A stretch of 49,516 nucleotides of DNA from a bacterium CG_4_9_14_3_um_filter_65_15 (GTDB lineage: Bacteria > Krumholzibacteriota > Krumholzibacteriia > LZORAL124-64-63), in contig PFVX01000046.1 of the NCBI GenBank assembly GCA_002790835.1, positions 1 through 49,516 on the forward strand, written 5' to 3'. A program made the translations under genes and the position numbers. Each line of letters starts with the position of its first letter. Positions within the stretch are counted from its first letter, which is position 1. Below are positions 43,151 to 49,516 of this stretch, in pieces. The notes under the pieces are model-generated. The model worked only from the letters and a program-made list of their open reading frames with translations, was not told the origin of the DNA and searched no databases.

Positions 43151-44833
43151 CTATTTGTCCCCTTTGCTCAAGGCCATGAGGATGCGTTCCCTGCGTTCGC
43201 TCAACAATGCGGCCACGGGCCCCAAGCTGGCAAAATACAGGCCCAGGGTCACGGCGAGCAGGATCGAAACCCCCCACAAACCCCATTTCGGATCCCCCAA
43301 CAGGGAAGGTAGAGCCGCGCACAACCACACCAGGGGCAGGAAGAGAAAAACCGCAACGAAGGACAAAAGGTTTCCCATTGCCGACTGTCGCGTGCGGCGA
43401 GAAGACATGGTGCGTGGAACGGGAAACAGGCAGGAGAGCAGGTTCCCAATCAGGGCGCGGTAGACCGCCATGACGATGAAGACCAGGGAGCCCGTCACCA
43501 GGATCATTCCCTCGATCCGCGTGCCGACGATCAAGATCGCAACCAGGCAGATGGCCAGAATCAGGAACTGGTATATCCACAGGCCCAGGTTTTTGCCCAG
43601 CAACACCCATGGCAAACGCCCCGGCAGCAGGAAGTAGCCCTGCACGCCACCCCGCTCGAAAGCGAGAATGTTGTTGTTGAGACCCTGGGTGATCAGGGAG
43701 ATGGAGAAAAACATGCCGTAGAACCGCAGCTGATCCGGGCCGAGTCCCCGATAGGGCTCGGTGATGTCCGCCAACACGCTCCAGCCCATGAACCCCATGA
43801 TCGCAGGCGTCAGAATCAGCAGCATGCGCCCCGTCAGGCTCCGCAGGATGATCCGGAGATCCTTCACCGCGTTGGCCACGGTTTCCGGGGGAATCCATCC
43901 GACCTCCAATCGCCACTCCACCGGTCGAAAGGACTTTCCGACCACGGCCCGGTCAGGGCCCGCCCCCTTCGCTCTCCCCCGATCACCGAGATAGAAACGC
44001 AGGAAGAACCAGCGCGAGACCAGCAGGCCGGCCATCAGCCACAGGGTCGTGCCGCCGAGGTTGATCAGCCACGTCCCGGTCTCGCCGGTCCGCGCGGCTT
44101 GCAGCGCGGACGCCGCCTGCCAGGGCGCCAGGGACCGACCAACCGCCAGGGCCGCCGTCACTCCCTGCCGCAGCACCGCCCCGTCAGCCAAGGGATGGTG
44201 ATCCAGGTATTCGCCCACCAGACCCGGTCCCATGCCCATGGCCAAGATGAGGACCAGGACCACCACCGCCAAGGCCTCACGGCTGCGGCGGCCGCGCAAC
44301 AGCACCTCGGTGCCCAGTTGGACCGCCTGCCCCCAGGCCAGCACTCCGAGCCAGACCGCCAGCACGACCGCAAGGCCTGCGGAAACGGACCCCGCTCCGA
44401 GGACCGCCGCCGCCGCGACAACCAGGAGGGCCGGCAGGTAGAAGAGATGATCGACCGATAGTGCCAGCGCGGCCTGAGCAATCCAGAATAGGCGGGCCGG
44501 GGTCAGAGGGAAGACCAGCAGACGTTCGGTGACAACTTCTCCCGTCTCCTTCTCCACCAGGAGTGGGAGCACGGTTCCGGCAAAGAAAGCTGCCGCGATC
44601 ACTCCGACCTGGAGCTTGAACAGCAGGGATTCGTCGCCGGCGCGGGCCGCCGGCAGCATCACCGCACCCAGGCCGATGGCCGCACCCACGGCGACCACGC
44701 CCCACAACACGCCCAGCAGGATGGTGCCGACGAGGTCCCAGACACCTTCCCCGCGGCGCAGCCGGTTCATCAGCAGCCGGCGGCGCAGCCAGACGATGGC
44801 CAGGACCTGGGACACGGTCCCTCCCCCGGACAT
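43151..44833 (-). CDS. ABC-2-type transporter permease of unknown substrate
   Basis: 560 residues with about 10-12 hydrophobic segments in two halves separated by a hydrophilic stretch (~285-350). The N-terminus WLRRRLLMNRLRRGEG and ERLLVFPLTPARLF (a conserved element in ABC-2 membrane subunits) support an exporter permease. The start at 44833 overlaps the stop of the ATPase gene (TGATG), so the two are coupled and form one exporter. The substrate cannot be told from sequence. Converges on YgiQ with a 5-base gap and no visible terminator. Confidence 0.82.
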   Translation of the reverse strand: MSGGGTVSQVLAIVWLRRRLLMNRLRRGEGVWDLVGTILLGVLWGVVAVGAAIGLGAVMLPAARAGDESLLFKLQVGVIAAAFFAGTVLPLLVEKETGEVVTERLLVFPLTPARLFWIAQAALALSVDHLFYLPALLVVAAAAVLGAGSVSAGLAVVLAVWLGVLAWGQAVQLGTEVLLRGRRSREALAVVVLVLILAMGMGPGLVGEYLDHHPLADGAVLRQGVTAALAVGRSLAPWQAASALQAARTGETGTWLINLGGTTLWLMAGLLVSRWFFLRFYLGDRGRAKGAGPDRAVVGKSFRPVEWRLEVGWIPPETVANAVKDLRIILRSLTGRMLLILTPAIMGFMGWSVLADITEPYRGLGPDQLRFYGMFFSISLITQGLNNNILAFERGGVQGYFLLPGRLPWVLLGKNLGLWIYQFLILAICLVAILIVGTRIEGMILVTGSLVFIVMAVYRALIGNLLSCLFPVPRTMSSRRTRQSAMGNLLSFVAVFLFLPLVWLCAALPSLLGDPKWGLWGVSILLAVTLGLYFASLGPVAALLSERRERILMALSKGDK

Positions 44834-45609
44834 CACGCCAGCCACGACAAGGTCGGACGGTCCTGCGGATCGGCGTCCACAAGATCCAGGAAGATCTCCT
44901 CCAGGGTCCGGTCGATGCCCATCTCCGCCACCGCTCCCTGCGCCACCAGCTTGCCGCGATGGATGACCGCCACGTGGGTGCACAACCGGTCGACGATCTC
45001 CAGGATGTGGGACGTCAAAAAGACCGTCACCCCGCGTTCCGTCAGATCCTCCAACAGGGCGCGGATGTGGCGCGATGCCACCGCGTCGATGCCCTCGAAG
45101 GGCTCGTCCAGGAAAAGCACGCGCGGCCCGGGGATCAACGCACAGGCCAGGGCCAGCTTCTTGCGCATGCCGTGGCTGAAGTCGGCCACGAGCTTCTTCC
45201 CCGCCGTCAGATCCATCATCTCCAGCAATTCCCCGGAGCGGCCGGCGATCTGCGCCCGCGGTAATCCGTGCATGCGCGCCACGAAGGCCAGATTCTCCGC
45301 AGCGGTCAGCCCCTCGAAAAGGGGCAGGTCCTCGGGCACCACGCCGATGAGCCGTTTGACCGCCCGGGCGTCCCGCTCCACGTCGTGCCCCAGGATGGAA
45401 GCCCCCCCGGAAGTTATGCGCAACAGGCCCGTGAGCATCTTGATGGTGGTGGATTTCCCCGCTCCGTTGGGTCCCAGGAAACCGAAGAAACAGCCCCGGG
45501 GCACCCTCAGACCGATGGAATCCACGGCCAGGAAATCGTCGAAGGAGCGGACCAGGTCATGGGTCTCGATGGCGGGAGAATCCTCCACGCCGTGATCGTT
45601 CTCGGACAT
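44833..45609 (-). CDS. ABC transporter ATP-binding protein (ABC-2/CcmA-type exporter)
   Basis: 258 residues. Walker A GPNGAGKST (~46-54), a Q-loop region where the usual Gln is replaced (VVPEDLPLF), signature variant FSHGMRKK in place of LSGGQ, Walker B VLFLDEPFEG and switch His (LTSHILEIVD). These are typical of the CcmA-like exporters that use separate membrane subunits. Coupled to the 560-residue permease downstream. The upstream gap to 45714 is about 104 bases and shows no sure promoter. Confidence 0.9.
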   Translation of the reverse strand: MSENDHGVEDSPAIETHDLVRSFDDFLAVDSIGLRVPRGCFFGFLGPNGAGKSTTIKMLTGLLRITSGGASILGHDVERDARAVKRLIGVVPEDLPLFEGLTAAENLAFVARMHGLPRAQIAGRSGELLEMMDLTAGKKLVADFSHGMRKKLALACALIPGPRVLFLDEPFEGIDAVASRHIRALLEDLTERGVTVFLTSHILEIVDRLCTHVAVIHRGKLVAQGAVAEMGIDRTLEEIFLDLVDADPQDRPTLSWLA

Positions 45610-45713
45610 GCATCATTCCTCAGGGATAAATGGGATGTTCTCGATGCCGGACATCCTACCACACCATCCGTTCCCGTCCATTTTCTCCTGCATAAATCTG
45701 CGCCGGCCGGGAC

Positions 45714-46406
45714 CTATGGCGAGCCGGGCTCTTCGAACAGGGTTTCCAGCCGGTTGGTGACCGGACTGTAGTGAGCCTCCAGTTCAAGGCGCACTTCCGC
45801 CAGGGCGGAATCCAGCTGGGCAGGATCGCCCTCCCAGACAGGCGCGGGAATTCCGGCGTCGAGTCGGTGGCTCGGAACGGCCCCGCCGACAGGTCCGGCC
45901 GGCGCCAGAGACCCGTCCGCGGGATCATGACCGAGATAGGTTTGATAAAGAAGCCGGTACAGGAAAGAGTACTCACGCGGGCCCATGCCCTGCTGCAGGA
46001 GCAGCTCGTTGCGCTTCTCCCAGAAGCCCGCATAGATCGGGGCCAGTTCGGATGCCGCCCGCAGGCCCTTGAAGAAGCCCAGCGGCCCGCTTTCCTTGAC
46101 GCCGCCGGCGGACACGAAATCGGCCACCGCCTGTTCCATGCCGAGTTGGCGCTCGTGCAGGCCCCGTCGGACCGCCAGAAACGCCTCCACCCTTTCTGGT
46201 GCCGGGGGATGCCGTCGATCCTCCACGTAGGCGCTGTCGGCCTTCACTTGGGACAACAGCCTCTCCTCACCCTCCTTGACCGCCTTGAAATCGGTGGTCA
46301 TGCGCACGGCGTACCAGCTCGTCGTTCCCACCACGGCTACCAGGACCAGGGTCATCAGACCGCAGCCCCACATGCATCCCTGTTTGACGGCTTTGTTCAC
46401 AACCAT
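45714..46406 (-). CDS. Membrane-anchored protein of unknown function, coupled to a sigma-54 activator
   Basis: 230 residues. One N-terminal helix (~12-35, CGLMTLVLVAVVGTTSWYAV) anchors a mostly helical soluble domain rich in Glu, Arg and Leu. No family recognised. The ATG at 46406 overlaps the stop of the sigma-54 activator (TAATG), so it depends on that gene for translation; a longer frame from 46448 is less likely. The cysteines before the helix (QGCMWGC) could be a lipid or redox site. It may be the sensor partner or an output of the regulator, but that rests only on position. Confidence 0.7.
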   Translation of the reverse strand: MVVNKAVKQGCMWGCGLMTLVLVAVVGTTSWYAVRMTTDFKAVKEGEERLLSQVKADSAYVEDRRHPPAPERVEAFLAVRRGLHERQLGMEQAVADFVSAGGVKESGPLGFFKGLRAASELAPIYAGFWEKRNELLLQQGMGPREYSFLYRLLYQTYLGHDPADGSLAPAGPVGGAVPSHRLDAGIPAPVWEGDPAQLDSALAEVRLELEAHYSPVTNRLETLFEEPGSP

Positions 46407-47794
46407 TACTCCGGTTCCTGAAGACGGTGAGTCTTGAGCTTGCGCCACAGAGTCGAGCGGTCGATGCCCAACCGGCGGGCGGCCCGGGTGCGGTTCCAGC
46501 CGGTAGCCGCAAGCGCCTCAAGCAGCAGCTCCCGCTCCCGTTCGGAATCGCCCTGGACGCTCTTGAGTGTAAGAGGCGCCGCACCGTCTCTGCGGCCGAG
46601 GCCCGGAGGCAGGTGCTCGGGCCCGATGGCCCGCATGCGGCTCAGCACCAGCGCGTGTTCCAGGGCGTTTTCCAGCTCCCGGACATTGCCCGGCCAGCTG
46701 TGGTTCATCAACCGGGCCATGGCCTCTGCGCTGATTTCCGGCAACCGGTCCTGTCCGCCCCGGCGAGAAATGCGGCCCAACAGCTCTTCCACCAGCAGCG
46801 GAATGTCTTCGCGTCGCTCCCGCAACGGCGGGATCGTCAGGGACACGACCTTGATCCGGTAGAAGAAATCCTCACGCATGCGGCCCGAAGCCAGCAACCG
46901 CTCCAGGTCCCGGTTGGTGGCCGAGAGGACGCGCACGTTCACCGGTCGCGGACGATTCTCTCCCACCCGTTCGATGATCCGTTCCTGCAGCACCCGCAAC
47001 AACTTGACCTGGACCACCGGGCTGACGTCCCCGATCTCGTCCAGGAAAATAATGCCTCCGTCGGCTTCCTCGAAACGGCCGATGCGATCCTGGACCGCCC
47101 CGGTGTAGGCACCTTTCGCGTGACCGAACAACTCGCTCTCCAGGAGGTTCTCCGACAGCGCCGAGCAGTTGACCTGGATGAACGGACCGCTCGCGCGCGA
47201 GCCCGCCTCGTGGACCGCCCGCGCCACCAGTTCCTTGCCCGTTCCGCTTTCGCCCCGGATCAGGACCGAGGCATCGCTGTCGGCCACGTTCCCGATCAGG
47301 TCGAACAGTTCCCGCATGCGGGGACCCTGGCCCACCAGGCGCCCGAGACGGTACCGCCGGCTCATGCGCCGCCGCAGGTCGGTCACCTCGGTCACGTCCC
47401 CCAGGATCAGGGCCATCCCGATGGTGCGGTCGCGGCGATCCTCCAGGCGCGCAGTGCACAGGAGCACCTGCCCGCGCCGGCCGTCCGACATATCCACGGC
47501 CGTCTGGAAATCCACGATCGGTTCGCCCGAACGCAGGGCCGACTCCAGAGTGTCGCGAGGACACGACTGCGACCCGAACAGATCGCAGACTCCAGTGCCG
47601 CTCAGGTCCACTGCTGAGCGACCGAGAATCTTCTCCGCAGCGGCGTTCATGGTCATGATGCGCAGATTCGCGTCGACGGCGATGATGCCCTCGCTGAGCG
47701 TCGAAAGCAGGGCCAGGAAGCTTTCCAGCCGGACCCGGGACAGCAGGCGGGCGATGGAAACCGCCCGAGGTGGAGTGGGTTGATCGTGGCTCAT
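46406..47794 (-). CDS. Sigma-54-dependent activator with PAS sensor domain
   Basis: 462 residues. PAS domain (~25-145); AAA+ domain (~150-385) with Walker A GESGTGKE (181-188), the sigma-54 contact loop as GAYTGA (228-233, Tyr for the usual Phe) and Walker B GGIIFLDEIG (246-255); and a Fis-type helix-turn-helix (NRTRAARRLGIDRSTLWRKLK, ~435-457). There is no receiver domain, so the signal is sensed by the PAS domain itself, which has Cys70 and Cys79 in the spacing of a known NtrC-type PAS subgroup, and Cys113. The ATG at 47794 follows GGAGGATT; Met at 47815 is less likely. Targets unknown. Confidence 0.92.
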   Translation of the reverse strand: MSHDQPTPPRAVSIARLLSRVRLESFLALLSTLSEGIIAVDANLRIMTMNAAAEKILGRSAVDLSGTGVCDLFGSQSCPRDTLESALRSGEPIVDFQTAVDMSDGRRGQVLLCTARLEDRRDRTIGMALILGDVTEVTDLRRRMSRRYRLGRLVGQGPRMRELFDLIGNVADSDASVLIRGESGTGKELVARAVHEAGSRASGPFIQVNCSALSENLLESELFGHAKGAYTGAVQDRIGRFEEADGGIIFLDEIGDVSPVVQVKLLRVLQERIIERVGENRPRPVNVRVLSATNRDLERLLASGRMREDFFYRIKVVSLTIPPLRERREDIPLLVEELLGRISRRGGQDRLPEISAEAMARLMNHSWPGNVRELENALEHALVLSRMRAIGPEHLPPGLGRRDGAAPLTLKSVQGDSERERELLLEALAATGWNRTRAARRLGIDRSTLWRKLKTHRLQEPE

Positions 47795-47804
47795 AATCCT
47801 CCAT

Positions 47805-47842
47805 GTTGCATTCATCGTTTTCGTTGCAACAATAACGTTGCA
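47805..47842. promoter_or_regulatory. GTTGCA operator cluster between the sigma-54 activator and thioredoxin
   Basis: Three GTTGCA copies at 47805, 47823 and 47837. The second is a palindrome GTTGCAAC, and TGCAAC with GTTGCA (47825-47842) form an inverted repeat with a 6-base gap. This looks like a dimer-binding site just upstream of the activator start, fitting autoregulation. No -24/-12 promoter is seen with it. Confidence 0.5.
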
Positions 47843-48058
47843 TTCCCACCGAACGTCAATCGTTTTTTGTTCCAGATCATCCCGGCCATTTTTTAGAGAT
47901 ATTTTAACTGATTATTCATGAACATGTTAGGTGACACGGGACTCTTTGCCGCGAGTCCAGGCCCCTTTCGGCACAGCCCCTGCATCAGATCCCGGAAAAT
48001 GGTGAATCAGCCCGCCGCGACGAGCGGCGATTCCCTGCGGGGAGGAAAGGATACAAGC

Positions 48059-48382
48059 ATGGCGGAAGTGATGCATTTTGGCGGCGACAATTTCCAGGCC
48101 GAGGTCATCGGCAGCGACGTTCCCGTTCTGGTGGACTTCTGGGCCCCCTGGTGCGGACCCTGCAAGATGATCGGCCCCATCGTCGAGGAACTCGCCGGCG
48201 AATACGACGGCAAGGCGAAAATCGGCAAGATCAACGTGGACGACAACCAGGAGATTGCCGGCCAGTTCGGCATCCGGGGCATCCCCACGGTGATGATCTT
48301 CAAGGGCGGCGAAGTTGCCGCGAGCTTCGTGGGACTGCGCTCCAAGGCCGACCTGGCCGCGGCGCTCGACGAACTCGTCTGA
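48059..48382 (+). CDS. trxA: Thioredoxin
   Basis: 107 residues, the standard length. Active site WAPWCGPCKM, the buried Asp of the fold, and the cis-Pro loop GIRGIPTVMIF are all present. A cytosolic disulfide reductase for enzymes such as ribonucleotide reductase. The ATG at 48059 follows GGGGAGGAAAGG; an upstream in-frame extension lacks domain sequence. It is divergent from the sigma-54 activator and ends in a strong terminator. The ~260-base shared upstream region is AT-rich near 47880-47920, where its promoter should lie. Confidence 0.95.
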   Translation: MAEVMHFGGDNFQAEVIGSDVPVLVDFWAPWCGPCKMIGPIVEELAGEYDGKAKIGKINVDDNQEIAGQFGIRGIPTVMIFKGGEVAASFVGLRSKADLAAALDELV

Positions 48383-48408
48383 CCTTTTTTTCGGAACCGA
48401 CACCTTGG

Positions 48409-48439
48409 CCGCCGGAGCCCCTCGGGTTCCGGCGGTTTT
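48409..48439 (+). terminator. Rho-independent terminator after thioredoxin
   Basis: Stem CCGCCGGA / TCCGGCGG extended by GCCC/GGGT, three-base loop, then TTTT. It starts 26 bases after the stop; a separate T7 run sits right after the stop codon. Confidence 0.85.
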
Positions 48440-48528
48440 GGCTTTGTTCCGGCTTCCCCTTGCCGATCCACAACTCGAGCATGACATTAGTTTCTGGAAA
48501 CCCATGACCCCTTGCCCCGAGGTAACCC

Positions 48529-49440
48529 ATGGCCGGATTCATCGACGGCGTGAAGAAGATTTTCCAGGGCGACACCCGCCTGAACAACCTGGTCTTTATC
48601 GTGTTCGACAGCTGCCGCTGGGACGCCTTTCAGGCCGCCAAGACGCCCAACCTGGACCGCATCGGCAAGGCCGAGAAGCGCTACAGCTATGCCAGCTGGA
48701 CCAGCCCCAGTCATTTCACGTTCCTCATGGGAATGGTGCCGCACCTCAGCCCCAAGGGCGTGTTCGCCTCCAATGTGTACCGCGATGAATTCGCCCAGTG
48801 GTCCCGACGCCTGAACGTCCCGGACGTGGAATTCGGCAAGTTCGTCCCCCAGCTCTCCCTGCCGTACTTCCTGAAGAGCCAGGGCCTGCGCACCGAAGGC
48901 GTGGTCAGCCTTCCCGTTCTCAATCCCACGACCAGCATGAGCGCCCACTTCGACCGCTACGAGCTCGCGCCCTCTCACAACGACCTGAGCGTGATCTTCG
49001 ACGGCAGCGACTCCTTCGCCGGCATCAAGCCGGACCGGGACAAACCGGGCTTCTTCTTCATCAACACCGGCGAGACCCACTACCCCTACCTGCTGCCGGG
49101 CGAGAAGGCCGACGACCTACCCCACATCAGCGGGGTCCACGGGGTATTCAAGCACCTCGACGACTTCCTGAAGAACCCTTCGGAGTTCCTGCAGGGCAAG
49201 CAGGAGGACGAGTTCTTCACCCCCGAGCAATTCCGCGCTTTCTACGAGAAGCAGATCGCCTGCGTGGAGCACCTCGACGGCGTGGTGGGCCGCTTCATGG
49301 ACCGCTGCCCGGAGAACACCTACTTCATGGTCATGTCCGACCACGGCGAGCTGTTCGGCGAGGACGGCTACTTCGGCCACGGACCGATCTTCCACGAAAA
49401 GGTGTTCGAGGTGTTCTTCCTGGAAGGGAAACTGCCCTAG
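48529..49440 (+). CDS. Sulfatase/alkaline-phosphatase-superfamily protein
   Basis: 303 residues, cytosolic by sequence (no signal peptide). Motifs of the superfamily: LVFIVFDSCRWDAF at the start (metal-binding Asp), TPNLDRIG, SYASWTSPSHFTFLMGM around the nucleophile position, and a C-terminal SDHGELFGEDGYFGHG that supplies metal ligands. The sulfatase C/S-x-P-x-R maturation site is absent, with SPSHF in its place, so a phosphodiesterase or phosphoglycerol/phosphoethanolamine-transferase-like role is as likely as sulfatase. At ~300 residues it is short. The start has GAGG upstream. Confidence 0.75.
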   Translation: MAGFIDGVKKIFQGDTRLNNLVFIVFDSCRWDAFQAAKTPNLDRIGKAEKRYSYASWTSPSHFTFLMGMVPHLSPKGVFASNVYRDEFAQWSRRLNVPDVEFGKFVPQLSLPYFLKSQGLRTEGVVSLPVLNPTTSMSAHFDRYELAPSHNDLSVIFDGSDSFAGIKPDRDKPGFFFINTGETHYPYLLPGEKADDLPHISGVHGVFKHLDDFLKNPSEFLQGKQEDEFFTPEQFRAFYEKQIACVEHLDGVVGRFMDRCPENTYFMVMSDHGELFGEDGYFGHGPIFHEKVFEVFFLEGKLP

Positions 49441-49487
49441 GAGCCTGCGCCGTAGAACTCCAGGAAGAGTTGTTGTAAAGTACGGGG

Positions 49488-49516
49488 ATGAGCACTTCAT
49501 TCCGTCCGTACCAGCC
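49488..49516 (+). CDS. N-terminus of a further gene (partial)
   Basis: An ATG 48 bases after the sulfatase-like stop opens MSTSFRPYQ before the window ends. ACGGGG upstream is a weak ribosome-binding site. The spacing suggests a co-transcribed next gene; its identity cannot be read. Confidence 0.35.

Overview
This is a strongly GC-rich, gene-dense stretch of a bacterial chromosome. The organism is clearly diderm: it encodes beta-barrel outer-membrane proteins, an Omp85-like protein, OmpA, LPS-type glycosyltransferases and lipoproteins. A PorV-like protein beside a giant secreted protein with a FlgD-like C-terminal domain, a DUF3078-type barrel and a two-CW protein point loosely to the FCB superphylum or one of its uncultured relatives (for example Krumholzibacteriota- or Eisenbacteria-like). 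That placement is inference. No rRNA, complete tRNA, CRISPR array, insertion sequence or phage gene was found.

The dominant feature is an alpha-glucan (starch/maltodextrin) locus from about 95 to 21966. On the left, a minus-strand malE-malF-malG operon encodes a lipoprotein sugar-binding protein and two permeases. Divergent from it, a five-gene plus-strand operon (3195-14588, closed by a strong terminator) encodes: a ~1980-residue secreted multidomain protein with a glucodextranase-C-like module; a PorV-like outer-membrane protein; a 529-residue barrel; an 815-residue protein with two N-terminal starch-binding (CBM48/AMPK-GBD-like) modules fused to an outer-membrane barrel; and a small starch-binding lipoprotein. 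Facing it are a secreted protein with two CBM20-like modules and a secreted GH13 neopullulanase-like enzyme with two CBM48-like modules. Divergent from that enzyme lie a GH13 amylase lipoprotein with one such module and a MalK/UgpC-type ATPase. Read together, this suggests surface binding and cleavage of starch, passage through dedicated barrels, further cleavage in the envelope, then ABC import. No SusC/SusD homolog and no MalT- or LacI-type regulator is visible.

From 21956 to 28968 are mixed genes: a LAB_N membrane protein, a DEDDh exonuclease, two small membrane ORFs (one split by an amber codon), a transketolase, a two-CW protein, a phospholipase-D-like lipoprotein, a DUF6125-like protein and an isochorismatase-family hydrolase. 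From 37344 down to 28969 runs a compact minus-strand cluster for the cell envelope: YchJ, Omp85-like, quinone-oxidoreductase-like, GT2, GT9, OmpA-like, MscS and DUF3078 barrel.

The right end (37414-49516) holds an OPT transporter, peptidase T, a YgiQ-type radical SAM protein, a two-gene ABC exporter, a sigma-54 activator with a cysteine-bearing PAS domain coupled to an unknown membrane-anchored protein, a divergent thioredoxin and a sulfatase-superfamily protein. The peptidase T 3' end carries a large inverted duplication (40872-41029). Most starts were chosen from Shine-Dalgarno spacing, signal peptides and start/stop overlaps.
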